A stretch of DNA of 64,000 nt from Stercorarius parasiticus (Eukaryota > Chordata > Aves > Charadriiformes > Stercorariidae). This document shows positions 24,071 through 37,800 of the stretch, in pieces. The translations under genes and the position numbers were made by a program. The notes under the pieces were generated by a model. It did no database searches and had not been told where the DNA came from. It saw nothing but the letters and a program-made list of their open reading frames with translations. Numbering within the stretch: position 1 is the stretch's first letter; each line of letters starts with the position of its first letter. The stretch is from positions 222,570 to 286,569 of the forward strand of contig VWZL01002847.1 in NCBI GenBank assembly GCA_013396915.1, in the 5' to 3' direction.

Positions 24071-27000
24071 GCACAGGCATTGCAGATTATGAATGGACAA
24101 ACTCTGCAAGGTGTTTGATACTCACTGGCGTAGTTGTGCTTTGGGAGTCACGTTGGGAAGCCAGGCGACAGTATTTTCAGTGAAGGGCCTTTAGTTCATG
24201 AGTTAACTTCTCCTGGTCTAGTGCCCAGTGCCCATTGCCAAATTTGTCCAGAAGAATGCTCTATAATATACATTTACTTTAAATTGTAAGGAGAAAGAAG
24301 GAATGTACAAAGGTACCTAAATAGGGAATCGTTGCTGTGTGCCCTGTGCAGTCTGGTGTGATTCTACATGCACATATCTCAAGCAAGAGCAGAACTAACT
24401 ATGGTGCCATAGGAAGAAGTTATCTTCATGTGAGCTGTACCTGTTTCTGACCGTTACGAAGTCTGGAGGGGCTACAAAATGACAATAGGTTGGCTTTCAG
24501 GGAGAGATTACATGAATTGCGCCTACCAAATATCTGAGACCTTTCTTTATTGAGCAGCTGGTCTAAGCCATGCCTTGTACAGAATCAGAAACTGTCTGTA
24601 AAATCACAGTAATTTACTGAGGAAAAAATATGTGGAAAATTAAGCCTCAGAGCTGTTATTTGGAGAAGTTCTCTGGGGTATGTTAGGTAGATTTTTGAAA
24701 CATGATGAGAATAAAATAGTAATGATTGTCCACAGGGAAGATGAAATAGAAATTATTTTTTTTTAATATACTGACAATGATTCTCTTTTTTATAATTGTG
24801 GCAGTAAATAGTGAATGATGTAAACCAATTTTCATTAAAATAAAGGCATTCTGAAAAAAAAATCAGAGCAATTGAGATATGTGCAATAAAGCACTGGGCT
24901 GAATGGTTTATTAGTGGCAAGTATAACGGAAATGTGATAAACTGGGGAAAAGAAAGAGCCCAGACTTTGGAGAATCCCATTGACAGGCTGCACAATTCCA
25001 TGTTTTTGCAAGACATGAGCAAAACCTAGCCTGTCTTCTTATTGCACCGTGAACATTAACAAACATGACTCATAGGCTCAGGGGACACTGTGCAATCATA
25101 CGCTGCTTTCTGATGGTGTAAAGTATCTCCAGAAATTCCTCCTCCTCTGGTACGAAATATTTACCTTAATACAAATTCTAGGAACTCACTAAAAATAACA
25201 GCAGTCTCTCCATAAATAATAGAAAGACTCTTGTTTTCAGGGTTATTCTATGGCTGAAAATTGAAGCTGAGTGTGCTGGAAATACCAGTGTAGCCCATAG
25301 TAATCCTTTTAGTCTATAGTAAGTTAGATTTTATCAAAAGGGTGCTGCTGAAGATTCAGCTTGTTATGGCTGGATGATCCTTTCGTGCCCACCAGAGTTC
25401 TTGGTGAAACACAGGATGATTGCCATAACAAATGGGATTGCGCCAAAAGGAACTGGTTTGGGAAGGAATCAAATGGACAAGACACTCAAATACGTGCATT
25501 GAATAGGAAGAAAGCTAATTAGCTACAAGGAAAAAGAAATGTGCGCACCAACTGCTCTTTGATGCCCTTCCTGAACTCATTTTGATCAAAAAGCAGCGTA
25601 CAGGCTTGGGCTTTAAAAACGAGATGGTAGAATGGGAGATTTCTGAAGTGTTGTCACAACCTGTGTGAGGACACATGGGGTTCTGGAGATGAAGCCATTC
25701 ATTGTAAGTCTTCTACCATTTATTGCCATGATTGCCTGAGCTAATCACTGGAACAAAAGTGAAGATACACTCTGGTCTTGCACAGTATAAGAGGAATGAA
25801 TAAACTAGGAAGAAAATTATCTCCAGGGAGTCAGCTGATAAAGGGGAATCCTTTGGTGGGACCTTCCTATTGGAAGGTAGGAGGAAATCTGTAGTAACAG
25901 GACCAGGGACTAAGGAAAACTGCAGGTAATGTGGAGGAACATTCATTTATATGGCTCTAAAAGGGCAGATTAAAAACTCCAAACTGTTCTGAAATCCAGA
26001 AAGGGCTTTTCTGTGCTTTCTTATTCTAATCAGACTAATGCTGTGTGGAAAGAGCTAGCAGCAAGAAGCAGGCACTGTTCATGCAGCTGATGCTTGCCAT
26101 GGCTACCCCGCGTGGCAGAGCTTTCAGAAAGGGCCTGGAAGAGCTGGGCATGGCTCTCTCTGAGCGATGCAATCACAAAGGCCTGTCAGAAGGTGGTTTC
26201 CTACAGGCATAGGGAAATCTACAGGGCAAGCATCTCCCTGTACGTTGATGTAGCAACTACGTGAGATTTCTAGCAAATTCACACTGGAAGTGGCCATGGA
26301 AAATCTGTCCTGTTGTTTTCCTCGGTGGCTGGCACAGAATCAGACTCTTCCACCTTCTGGTGCCTGTAAAGCATATGTGATATGTAGAGCATGTGATTCT
26401 CTTTCCTCTCCTCCCTTCCTTCCTTTCAGGGCTATAAGAGCCAGGCCAGGCCTCTCATTAGCACTCCCACAGCCGTTAAAGGTGCTGGGAGGACTGGGAG
26501 ATCTGCCTGTAACCATGAGCGTGGAATACACCTAAATGGAAGGAGGAGGATTCCCTGGCTAGAGACCTGGGGCTCTAAAGATGCTTAGGTCCTACAAAAC
26601 CCCACAGCTTCAGGCTGCAAGGTCCAGACCTTGTCAGCTAAATAAGATTAGCCCTAATCTGCGTATTGGGGACATGGCCACAAGCAACAAAAATCATGGG
26701 AGGACGAAGCTGTAAGTCCATCCTGCTAATGGCTCGTGCAAGAGCCCCAAATTCTACTTTCGCTATTCACATTTCAAATTTTGCATGTCTCTGTGTCTAC
26801 GTTGTCATAGTGACAGAAGGCACGGAGAATATTTTGCCTGGTTTTTTTCTTGGACATGGATGCAAAACATCCTTTGCCATGTACATTTTCTTTCCCCCCA
26901 GTTGATTTTTCTTCTTGACTTACCGAAGAGTTTAAAGAAGAGCTGAAATCGTGAATGGAGTTCACTGTGCTTATATTCAGTACCGTTAGACAACAAATAC

Positions 27001-28510
27001 CTTTTTGATGTCTAACAAACAAATAGAATACATAATAAAGGACTTGGGCTGAATGTCGTGATTAAAAATATGTTGTTGGTACTATTTGTTGTTCTTATTC
27101 TTCATGTATCATCCAACAGAGAATCTTCTGCTGGCTGTAATGGGACCTTAGACACCTGCATTGTACACACACAGCTGTCAGTGCCTGAACCTGAACCTCA
27201 AGCTTGGCTTCTTGGAGAATATTTTGATGTTGAGTTATTCAGCTAGTCAGCTCCCACTTAATTCCTGCCTCGGCTTATGCAGAGAAGAGGCAGAGAGGGA
27301 GGGGAGAGTGGAAGAGTTGCTGGGATTAGAAGCACAGTGTGCTTTGGGCTGCAGCACATAAGGAAGGGATTTCAAAGTCATAACATGCTGGTGTCTTGTT
27401 CTGCGGGAAACACAAACTGCAGATCAGAGTTTTGGACTGTGCACTATGAAACAGATGAAGAATGCACCATCGTAACGGTGAAGACTAACAGTCAAAGAAA
27501 GAGAGTGCTTGGGACTGGACAAAACCATGGACTTCCTTGAAAAATATTAGTAAGGAAGAGCACATTAGTTTTGACTGCATCCAGTGTGGTGGTAGAGAAT
27601 AAATGGCTTTGAAATCCTATTAGAAGAGAAGAGCGGTGTAACATGCAGTAAGATGAAATGTCTGTGAAACAGTAATGTAAAAGATGAATTGCGGGCAAAT
27701 GTTCAAAATGGACAGTCATCAGATTGACAGGTCAATCCGTGTGAGATGATGTCTGAACTCCACTATGTATCAGTGAAATTTATTTTTATGCTTCTATAAT
27801 AGTTTCCTAACTCCCAAGCCAACATAATTTAATATAGCATCCATACTGTCCACACATAGATGATAAGAAGAGAGACAAGAGCATCAGGGGTTCTAGAGTA
27901 TAGTGTCTGGCAGCAGCGGTCTGGGCTTTTTGCACAACATCCACTTTGCTCCTTAAATCAGTAGGATTCCAAACATAATGTCTCGGCTCAATACCTGGAT
28001 GTAAAATGAATGATGATAAATCAGAATCGTTAAGTGTGCACCTCTGGGAAAAGTCGGGGGAATGTAAATCTTCATAAACTGAAGCGGTTAAAAAGTTAAT
28101 AGGGTGGTTGGGTATTAACCTTATGAAAAACATGAGTGCCTTCTAGAAACCAATTATTTACTGTTTTAAAATAGCAACAGCTCTTAAACAATGGGTAAGG
28201 GCGGGGACTTCTCGGATGAGCAGATTACTTGCCAGTGAAATTAAGATAATCTCTCCACTTTCTGTATTCAGCGTTCATACACATTTGGAAATAAGGAGTT
28301 GGCAAACGGTTCTCATGAACTACATCTGGAAATACAAGATGCCAAAATTGAGTGCACGAGTATTATTAAGATAGGCTACGACGGTAAGATTCATGGCCTC
28401 AGGGTAGTGGCATGTTGCCCGAAGTTAGTTGAAGGATATAATCATGAGTGATGCAGAACCAGATCAGTATGAGGGAAATATATCTTTCAGATATGGATAA
28501 GAATTTCCTT

Positions 28511-28529
28511 GGGGGGAGGGGGGAGGGGA
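28511..28529 (+). repeat. G-rich run
   Basis: GGGGGGAGGGGGGAGGGG on the plus strand could form a G-quadruplex if the long runs are split. It lies in intergenic sequence with no visible link to a promoter. Confidence 0.5.
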
Positions 28530-29611
28530 GAGTGTTAGAATTTAAACAGCCAGTCCCTTTCTATGTTAAAACCTGCCTTAAAATCTTTGGGTATATGTGA
28601 AAATGGACCTTTTCTCTTGTCCTACAGGTACTATCACTCTTAAAAAAAATTCTCCCTGGAGACCCTCAAACACGTGAGTGGTCAGGTAACGTGTTGCTTA
28701 AGCCAAGATTGTAGGATACAGGTAGTTTATGATAACCTCAGTGGGTTAAAAATTCCTTTTTTCCAATACCTTCAAACCACAACTTTTTGTAAGAAAAAAA
28801 ATGAAATTGAACAAGTCCCATGAGCCCATGTATCCTTTTGGAGCAACTAGCATAAATGGACTCAACAGGGAGAGGGTTAATTTCCAAAACATGTACTATT
28901 CTAGTAGCGAAAAGGATTTTGAGTCTTAATTTGCTTAGAGAGACCTGGAAAAAGCAACAGAGCTGCGTGCAGGAGGAAGATAAGAGAGAGATTATCTCCA
29001 ACGTGACATTCACACCAGGGGGGTGGGGGTTTGGAGTTGTGTGTGTGTGTGTTGTGGTGTTTGGATGGGAATGACCAAGACAGGAGTGACCAAGACAGTA
29101 ACTGTTGTGGTGGTGACCATATTGCTGCAGGTCTGCTGGTTTGCCTGCTGAATGCTCCTCTGAGACAGCATGAAAAAGAGAGGCTGGGACTATGCTTTGC
29201 TCAAACATGGAAGAAATGGTTCTTTTCTTTCGGAATGAAGCATGGAGGGCTAAAACAGACTTCTGGGGGAAAGGGAGGTACCCCAACATGTCAGGTACTA
29301 GAAAAGAGACAAGAAAAGGGAGATGTAAGTCTCCCATTTGTTACTTACAGGGAGAACAAGTGTTGAGCAGCTATTGAAGTTTGAAACCCTAGTCAAACTC
29401 TTAGAATGGACAATTCTAAGCTACATACAGCTTTTTTCTTGGCATAGGCACATTTTTTTACTTAACCAAATGTGTGTGCCCACCAAACTGTGTATGTTCA
29501 CTCTTTGTTAAGTTCCTCCTGCTGCCTGGTCAAAGCAGTTGCTATTTTCCAAATTCTCTCAAATTCTTCATTATCTCTCCGTCAGCACATCAGACTGCAT
29601 ACAGTGCGGCA

Positions 29612-30100
29612 CTGGTGTGGCTTCCCCTCAAGTACTGTGTGCAGTTTTGGGCCCCGCAGTATCAGAAGGCTGTGAAAACATTAGAATGCATCCAAAGGAT
29701 GGCAACAAAGATGGTGAGAGGGTTAGAGGGCACGACTTCTGAGTGTACTTGGTTTGTTCAGCTTAGAGAAAAGGAGCCTGAGGGGTGACCTCATTGCTGT
29801 CTACAACTGCTTTATTAGAGGAGAGGGAGGTGGTGATCTCTCCTCTCTGGTGATAGGACACGAGAGAACGGCTTAAAGCAGAATCAGGGGAAGTTCAGAT
29901 CGAACGTTAGAAAAAAGTTCGTCACGGAGAGGGTGGTCAAGCACTGGAACGAGCTCCACAGGGAAGCGGTCATGGCCCCAAGCTTCTTGGCATTCAAGAA
30001 GCATGTGGAGAATACTCTTAGATCTATGGTTTAACTTTTAGGTTGCCCTGACTGGAGTCAGGAGTCGGACCTTCCAACTCGGGATATTCTAGGAGTAGCT
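29612..30100 (+). mobile_element. CR1 LINE 3' fragment
   Basis: The plus-strand translation gives degraded CR1 C-terminal motifs in sequence: [28 protein letters not shown], then the segment that specifies LRGDLIA and KHWNELHREAV. It ends near GGACCTTCCAACTCGGG and TATTCTAGGA. Frames are broken. It is 5'-truncated within the C-terminal part of the reverse transcriptase ORF. Confidence 0.9.
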
Positions 30101-33100
30101 CATGTTTTATGTGAGAGAGACTGGGAGTCACCTTTTGTTTAGTGTTATGACAAGGAAAGGAGATCAGAGACAGCAAGAAGAATAAAAAGGCCTCAATAGT
30201 CTTGAAATGGCTGTAGTGGGACTTACTAAATTTAGGTCAGCACTAGTGCTATGATTTACAGAATCTTTTTAATTGGTGCATAATAAAAGCTTTTTGCTGC
30301 AATATCATGAATTGGACTTTCTGTGCAGATAGCAGCAAAAGACTGTAAATTGTGTACAATTACAAACATTTCAACTAAATAATCAGCATTAGGAGCAAAA
30401 TCTCATCTGAAGAAAAATTCTCCAAAGGTTTACCTTATGGTTGTCAGAACATTTTAGCTGCCAAGTAAAAGTTCCTGGTATGATGTTTAACTAGAGGACC
30501 AAGATAATTTTAAGACAATGAGCAACGTGTCAGGGCAGGAGGTAAAGTTGATCAGCTTTACTCTCATTTTACCGTAAAGCGGTAATGCTATGGATTTTTG
30601 TTTCCTTCTTTTGCTGTTTTCAGAATGGAAAATAGAAGTAACTGAATAGAATGCTAGTTTAGAAAAACAAAATTTCTTATTTCTAGGCTGGGAAGAAATA
30701 TGTAAAGTGCATTTTAAATGAAGTCCCAGAATTATGTCCAACAGCTGTGTTTGCAGTAAGTACCTACGATATTATACATAGACCAGTACTGCCCAGCAGT
30801 AAGATCATCTTGGACTCAAACCTGTTAATGGTAGAAACGTTGCTCTGGACGCGCCCTACAATGGATGCAGGTTCACTTTCTGAGCAGCTGCTCTAACAAA
30901 CACCTAGTGAGGCCAGAGGCTGTCAGACAGCTGGGCGTTTCCCACAAGGGTGCAGAAGTCCAGGGCCTCCAAGGAAGGTGGATTCCAAGTCATCTACTCT
31001 GGGACTGACCTGAGAGGACGGAGAGAAGCCTGACTCATGCTGTAGTACAACCTACAATGGAAGGATCTTCAGCTTTTTTTCCCATCGGGACCAGTTCCTT
31101 TCAGCACAATGATGCACAAAACACTGCTTTTGGGCTAAACTAGTGCATATTTGGACATTTTAAGAGTCATCACTTAAAAGCCAAGTGAATCCCAACTGTT
31201 ACTGAGTTGTACCACTGAATCAGCGTTAAGCTTTATGGTCATGTGCCCAAAATCCCTTAGGAGGCGAGGTATTTCTTTCCGGGCTATAATTTTTTCAGAA
31301 CAAAAGGGAACACGCTACCTCTTCATAGGTGGGAATGAACAATTAGACTTCAACCTAATTAATATTGACAACTTTCTCTAGCTGTGCAGTTTATAATTAC
31401 CTTAGAAACCAGCTGCTCAGCACTTCCTAGGATGATACTCTTCTAGGCTAGCTACTTGGTTGGAAGTATTTTCTGAAATAAAAGTCGGCATACCACTTGA
31501 TGGTCTTGAACCTTGGACCAGGATTTGTTTTCCTTCTTTTCTGAAACTCGGTGTTTATTAGATTGCCAGATCTACCTTTCAAATTTGGTTAATGTTTCAG
31601 TGTGAAGTATCTTTACAAAATATGTTTTAAAATCTCAAGGTAAGTGTTGATGTCCTTTTTAACAATTAATAACATTGGTTTCCTTGTTAGGAACAAGAAG
31701 CACCTTAGTTTTTCCCCACATTGAACAAGGAGACTGGATGTTACCAGTTCTTCCTGACGCAATCCGAATAGGGAGCCTCTGCACCTAGCAGGACACTGCA
31801 TCGTATGTATTTTTAAAAACTTAATGCACCCTTCTTAATGAAAACAACAACAAACCTTTTGGTGGTTTTAAATTGAATGCTACTCCTATTTGTCTCCTTT
31901 AAATGGAAAATAAACACTTAAATAATTAAGAGTTGCTGCTTTTAATTTACTTCAGGCTCACCATTTAAAAAAGAACCGATCACACGCTGTAATTTTCCAA
32001 TGACCAAATCCAAACGTAGATATGGGGGACATGAGGCATCTGATAAACCGTTCTGTATAATAAAACGAGTTAATGGCTATATTTGCTTTTTCCCCCCTGT
32101 CCTATCACTTCACAGTGTAAATGAAGCCTTTGAGTAACTAGGATTTTTGCTTTAGCATTTGAATGAAATTAAAATGACACGACCTGTAAGTATGTGTAAT
32201 GGAAACACGCAACAACAAAGCCTTATTAGAACGGCCAAATAGTATTTTTAAATTCCTGTTCAGTATCAGCTGAGGAAATGGGAATATGCAGAAAACAAAC
32301 CCAAGAACCTTCGGTCTGTCTCCAAGCTATCTCACTTCGTATTAAAATAACCCTCAGGAAAAAGTTTATACAGCAGTATTTCATATATTGCAGAAAAAAT
32401 ATTTAGTCTCATTGTCGAATGTAAATAACAGCTTTCAATTAATTCCACAATTAGTTACATTTAGTAACTTACTAAAAGAGCATAATTTAAAGAGCTAAAG
32501 GAAAACAAGGTACTCAATTTAGAATACTGTTCAGAAACCACTCTCTATCCTTTTTTCCTTTAAATAAGTAAACATCTTTTTACATGCAAAATAAAAAGCT
32601 GTCTACTCATGAGGTAATTTGTTCCTCCTGCTACTGTGTTCCTCCTGAAATCCAGATGCATCATCACATTTTTTTTTTCAAAAACAGTTCCAATTTAATA
32701 TTTCTATCTAATTGCAATTTATGCATTTTTCTTCATCGCATGAATAAAAGGAAAACAATCTTCCGTATTTATCTTTTCCCCTCAAACTACCTTCTCCGGA
32801 AGCGCATTCAGTAGGAACACAAAATTTCTTGCCGTACAAAAGGGAGATGGGTACAACACACTTGTATTGTTTGGATAAATATTTCCTATAAACACAAAAG
32901 CATTACTCTGAAATCTTTATTATGGGAAGTGCAAACCCAATATACGAACAAGGTGCCTAAGCATCCTGTGCAGCCTCAGAGTGGAAGAGGAAGGCACCTG
33001 ACCTACTGCTCTGACTTGCTTTGTGGAGACTGTCCAGGATACCTCCAGTCTGACGGCATCCGTGTACCGTATAGTCGGTAATGGTTTTGAAATGACAGGA

Positions 33101-33587
33101 AGTCCCATAGTATTGTACCATCAAATGAAAGAAAATGATGGTATTTCTCGGCACTCAGCCTCTTTTGTAAGAGTCTGTGAACGCCGCTACTTAGATGGCA
33201 AAGCGCGTTGGTTTGGCCTTTAATTCAGTTTCTTTAAATTGCCAACATTGCAAAAGAAAGGAGAAACGGCTCTGGGTACCCCACACAGCAGAACCGTAAG
33301 GAAATACAGATCTTCTCGTGTGCAGCTTACGAATTTGGTTTGGAAAGAACTTTAGCACTTATCCAATCTGCGCAGGAGGAACAAAGCTCTCCTGGACTGC
33401 TACCAATTTCTGTTAGCTTTGCAACAAACCCCACGCACCGCTCATGTTCCAGCTTTCTCTGCATTTCCCTTTTTCTTAGCTTGCTTTTTTAGCTGGCTAC
33501 GTACACCATCTGAGAAGAAATGTGACTACAAGCATATTCAATGACAGAAGCAAACACTCAATTCCATTTTCTGTTATGTACTTCCAT

Positions 33588-33593
33588 TTTATT
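33588..33593 (-). terminator. ATP11A: Candidate distal polyadenylation signal of ATP11A
   Basis: A minus-strand AATAAA (TTTATT on the plus strand) lies at the left end of a long repeat-free stretch below the ATP11A long terminal exon. Such hexamers are common in AT-rich DNA, and a nearer ATTAAA is present at 37458-37463. The choice of a distal site is therefore a guess based on the usual multi-kilobase 3' UTR of this gene. Confidence 0.2.
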
Positions 33594-36500
33594 ACAGATT
33601 AATATGAAACCATCTCATATTCATACTGGAATTATTTTAATTACTCGTGAGCAAACTTAAACCGGTCTTGAATGTTTATATTTATTGCAAGCAGATTCAT
33701 GTCTCCTGCTTATATATTCTACATTAAGGATCCAAAATGTGACTGAATATAAACAAGTTATATTTGGTTATCTACAGAAATAAAAGTTAAAAATAGCACT
33801 GAAAAGAAACTTTACAGTAACGTATTCACACGCTGACTCTTCAAATCAAATAAATGAAGTGGTATAGGATAATCTAAACATTAGATTTGAAGGCGGATTT
33901 ATTTTCAAATAAATGCACCTATAATTGTACAATTAAAAGTAAGTGTCAGTATTCAGTGCCGATGACTACAGACGTCCTTAATGTGTAATGCACAGATAAC
34001 TACCCCCCCAGCCCCCATACAGCAACTTTCGCAGATTCTACTTTACATTAGATCGTGAAAAGCCATTTAAAATGCAATGTGTACATAGCACAGAATTTAT
34101 GTCAGAGACAACGCAGATTAACATTCTGTGAATTTTCATAAGGTAAAAAATTAAAGCTAGAGAAACTGATTTGTTGATTATTCTGCAAAGTAGAATCACA
34201 TACTTTTTCACTTTCATAATACTTTCACAAATTTCCATTAAAGCTTTTTTAACAGAGACAGTAGCATAAGCACAATGATCCCACTGGCTTCCAAAAGAAA
34301 AGTAGTGCAGTCGCTCAAGCAAGCTAGTTTTTCCTTTTATATTTGCAAGCCAGTTGGGTCAAGACGAACAGGCTAATGCAAGCGAGAAAGTGAACTGTAA
34401 GCTTTTACGTTAAGTGGCTGAAGAAACAATTATTGTACATGGTAAAACAAAAAAAGATCTTCTGCCACAAGCCACTGCAGGAATATATGAACTTCAGTGG
34501 CCGAAAAGCTTGAAATACTTTCTAAGTCTTCACATAGATTTGGTTAGCGCTTACCAGTTTCAAGACATTTATAGAAGCAGTTATGGAGACGCTACGCTGT
34601 TAAAGCTGCAACAATTTAAACAAGGCAAGTTAGGAAGTTAATAGATTTTTATACTTTTCCCCTTTAATTCTTTTTTTTTTTTAATACATAAAAATCTGTC
34701 TCCTTTCAGCGTCCCATCCATAATGAAACATTCTAATGCATTTTGATCTAACTTCTGCTTTTTTATCTTTGTATTGTCGATCCATTTGCAGTGAAACTCC
34801 AAGTTATCACCTGCTGCAGCGGACTAGATTTGCATGGCAACGGTGCCAGGGACTGAAGCAAAAGCACATTAAGTGAAACCGAGGCGATGTTTTACGTTTT
34901 GTCCATTAAACGGTCTATCTTAACAGACAAACAGTACCAACCTTTAAAGGAAAAAGTATTGCTAAATCAAAGCAGAAACTTCCACTTAAATTCAAGCGTT
35001 CCTTCTCCTGAGAGATGTTTAACTAAAACTTCCCAAGCGCTTCTATCGGTGTTTTCAGCCTGAATAACGCTGTCAGTAATTCCTAAGTGCGGGGCTACGT
35101 GAAGTTTGCAATGAACTGCTTCGTTAGGAGGCAGAACAGGAATGCAGCATTTTCAAAACCATCAAGCAAAAATCTCCTTATTTAAGGCTAAAAGATGGAA
35201 CTCGGAAAAGTAAAAAAGCAGGAGGCTTTACAGAGTAAAAAAGCCAGCAGTAATAGTATAGCACTGAAAGTACAGCGCTCTAATCACCACTATCACAAAT
35301 ACCAACAAAACATCAATAGTTCGGGTGAGACTGACAGAGCAATAGACCTAGATTTCTAATTTGACATTCATTAAATTTTAACATTCAGCCACAACTCCAG
35401 TCTAAGCTAAATTTAAGTGGCCAAAACTCATAGGTATAAAAAAAGCCTTCAAAACATATACTTAAAAAAAATAGAAATGGTGTGTTAACAAATGTATGCG
35501 TAAAACAGATTTATAAATAGCTACAGTATGAAAAATATTTCAGTGCAAAGGCAATTTTAAGATTTCTAAAAAATACATTACAAATAATTTGTTAACTACA
35601 CACAAGAAATTTGTCACTGCTACTGGTATAAAATTTATACCCATATTAACTTTTTAAAAATATATACACCAGTGTTTTATGTAGGGGACGGTTCTAACTG
35701 ACCAACATTCATGTCTGCAATGGCAAGTACATGCACACGCACCCACACGCATAGGTATGTATTTCAAAGTGTTACTGCTATGAGGACATTCTTGGAAACA
35801 TAAAAGTGCTACATGTTAAATGGTCAAAGTAACTTTGTCAGTGGTGCTCACCATTAGACTTTTTAAAAATTCTCATATCTTTGGTATACTAAAAATTTCA
35901 CAACTCAGTCTACAATCTCTGCTCGTCCCAGGGCTTTTTAATAATATTTCACTGTTTGTTTGATGCGAAAATCACTTGGAATATTGTGAGGAACGTTTCT
36001 TAGTAAGTTGATTTTTCTTTTACTAAAAATAAATTAGTAAGTAAAGTATTTTGCCTCCGTTTCCTTTTTTGCTTTTAAACACAAAAAGGGAGATAATTTT
36101 TCTCTGCCACGCTAGTCCAATCCAAACCCAACTAGCAACGTCTTGGACAGGTCTTCCAATAAAGGCTGCAGCTCTGATTCCAAATATTTTGTTTTCACAT
36201 TGAAATAAATTTTTAGCTAATGTCCTCCCAGAGGTATTGAATGACTATGGTTATTAACCAGTTCTAACCACAGGCTGAAATTGACTGAAATCACATTACT
36301 CCTTCAGGTATTTCTGCACCCCAAAATAAAACACTGGACTAAAGAAACAAGACAAGGACACAGCTAATAGTTGAATTAGTGCAAAGTAACATAAATGTAG
36401 CAGAGAAAACAGAAGTGCAAGTTGGCTGTCATTCTTAAAGCAATTCAAACAGAATCCTTGCAGTCAAACTAGTTTCTACATCTCAACTACGGTTCAACTC

Positions 36501-37542
36501 TTACAGCCGTCTGCCACCTCGTGGTTTGCTTGCAAAAGTTAACAGTTGCGTGCTTCATAATACATGTCCCAAGCCAATTAGCCAGTATTTAACCATACAC
36601 ACACACACAAAAAATATCAAAATTAAGAGGGTGAATCCAGGTAGTAAATGATGCTTATTTGGAAAAAAGAGCCTTTCTTCTTTTAAGGAAAAAAATGTGC
36701 CAAAAAAGGTTAATATATAATGCTTTCTGCTATGCATATTTTACTATCACGGGGTTAGGAAGTGGGAACGCCGGGTAACCTGCACCTTTGACAAATTCAC
36801 AAAGACCTTTTAGGCAAAATGCTTACATTTGGTTTTTGAGTAGATGTTAACATTGACGACATTTACCTATTGAACAGCCAACTTGCCTTCGTATGGTGTG
36901 TACACAATTCTACGCAAGGATTGTTTTGCCTATCTTTCTACAGGGGAAAACTAACTGAAAACCAGACACAGCCCTGATTTGGCCACTTACAAGGAAGTGA
37001 ACATTAGAGAGTGTTTCTTGAAAGCAGATTTGCACAGAGGAAACACCAGTTTGTTCTACAGAAAGAGCAAAGAAAGAAAAAGGACAAAGGAAAATCAGAA
37101 CCAGCACTTGTTAAATACGCTTTAGGAGACTTTCACTGGAGATAACTGAGGTCATTGCTTCTGGCTGAAAATTAAAACTGTTGATCTCAAAATGTAGGTC
37201 ACTGACTGAAACTATACACTTCAAGTAACAAAGAAAATGACTAGGGGTGACAGAAGCAGTAAATGCACAAAGTCTTGACACGGGATGAAGAGAATTTTTA
37301 GTGCTACCAGTGTCACAGTACCAGACTGTGCAGATTGTTCATTGCTCCAGTAGTTCAAAACATAAAAAGAGGCCTATTGGCCCGGAAGGGTTCACACTTC
37401 TAGCTCTTGTTCCTGTTTGTCTGAACATTACCTCAGACAGCAAAAGCCACATAATAGTTTAATATATTTCTGTGACATGTTTGTTTCCTGAAGAAAGAAA
37501 TAAACAAAAATACAGTTTTTAAAGGCTTGACTTGGTGTTCTG
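33594..37542 (-). other. ATP11A: Probable ATP11A 3' UTR and downstream flank
   Basis: Immediately after the stop codon of the long terminal exon come about 4 kb of AT-rich sequence with no recognisable interspersed repeat. I recognise no exon in it. A short 3' UTR could end after the ATTAAA at 37458-37463, and a long one could use signals further left. The sequence alone does not decide this. Confidence 0.4.
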
Positions 37543-37800
37543 TCATACAGACGTTTCCAAACCTGACCCACTGTAGCAGTAGCCTGCACTGGAACGGCAA
37601 TGCTTATTTGAATAGCCAAAGACAGATGGAAGTACTGAATAATCAACGCCTCTCCAGTGCGTAAACATCATTTTTTTAGAATGAGAATTAGACCTTCTTG
37701 CTGGGGAATTGCTGCAGTCACTGCTCCTGTATCTTGGGCTTTTCAGACAGGCAAGAGGTGTGAATTCCGAGATGTGCTCCCGACAGTGCCTCGATGCATT
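37543..37800 (-). CDS. ATP11A: ATP11A alternative last exon, long C-terminus (85 codons plus stop)
   Basis: After the acceptor CTTTTAACAG (37802-37801 is AG) the frame reads [19 protein letters not shown] and [20 protein letters not shown], ending in GLETSV and a TGA at 37543-37545. It joins in phase 0 to the shared exon ending TERIQ. From memory, the long mammalian ATP11A isoform has a related tail (an SEFTPLASL core and a following SP-Y-S element), after which the sequences diverge. The tail is cytosolic and rich in Ser, Arg and Lys. In the related ATP11C, alternative tails are known to affect location, so a sorting or regulatory role is inferred here. If this exon is used, the short exon at 42951-43028 is skipped. 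Confidence 0.88.
   Translation of the reverse strand, partial: NASRHCREHISEFTPLACLKSPRYRSSDCSNSPARRSNSHSKKMMFTHWRGVDYSVLPSVFGYSNKHCRSSAGYCYSGSGLETSV

Larger units (their letters stand above)
21501..33587. other. Intergenic region between ATP11A and MCF2L
   Basis: About 12 kb contain no recognisable exon. Two CR1 fragments (23985-24070 and 29612-30100), a TTA microsatellite near 23872-23894, a TG-rich tract at 29038-29062 and a G-rich run at 28511-28529 are the only features seen. A minus-strand open frame of 199 codons (28738-29337) includes the translation of the TG-rich tract and matches nothing I know. Confidence 0.6.

Noticed and set aside
28738..29337. Minus-strand open frame of 199 codons
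   Set aside because: It includes the translation of a TG-rich tract (the His/Thr/Pro-rich part), has no recognised domain, and lacks splice or promoter context.
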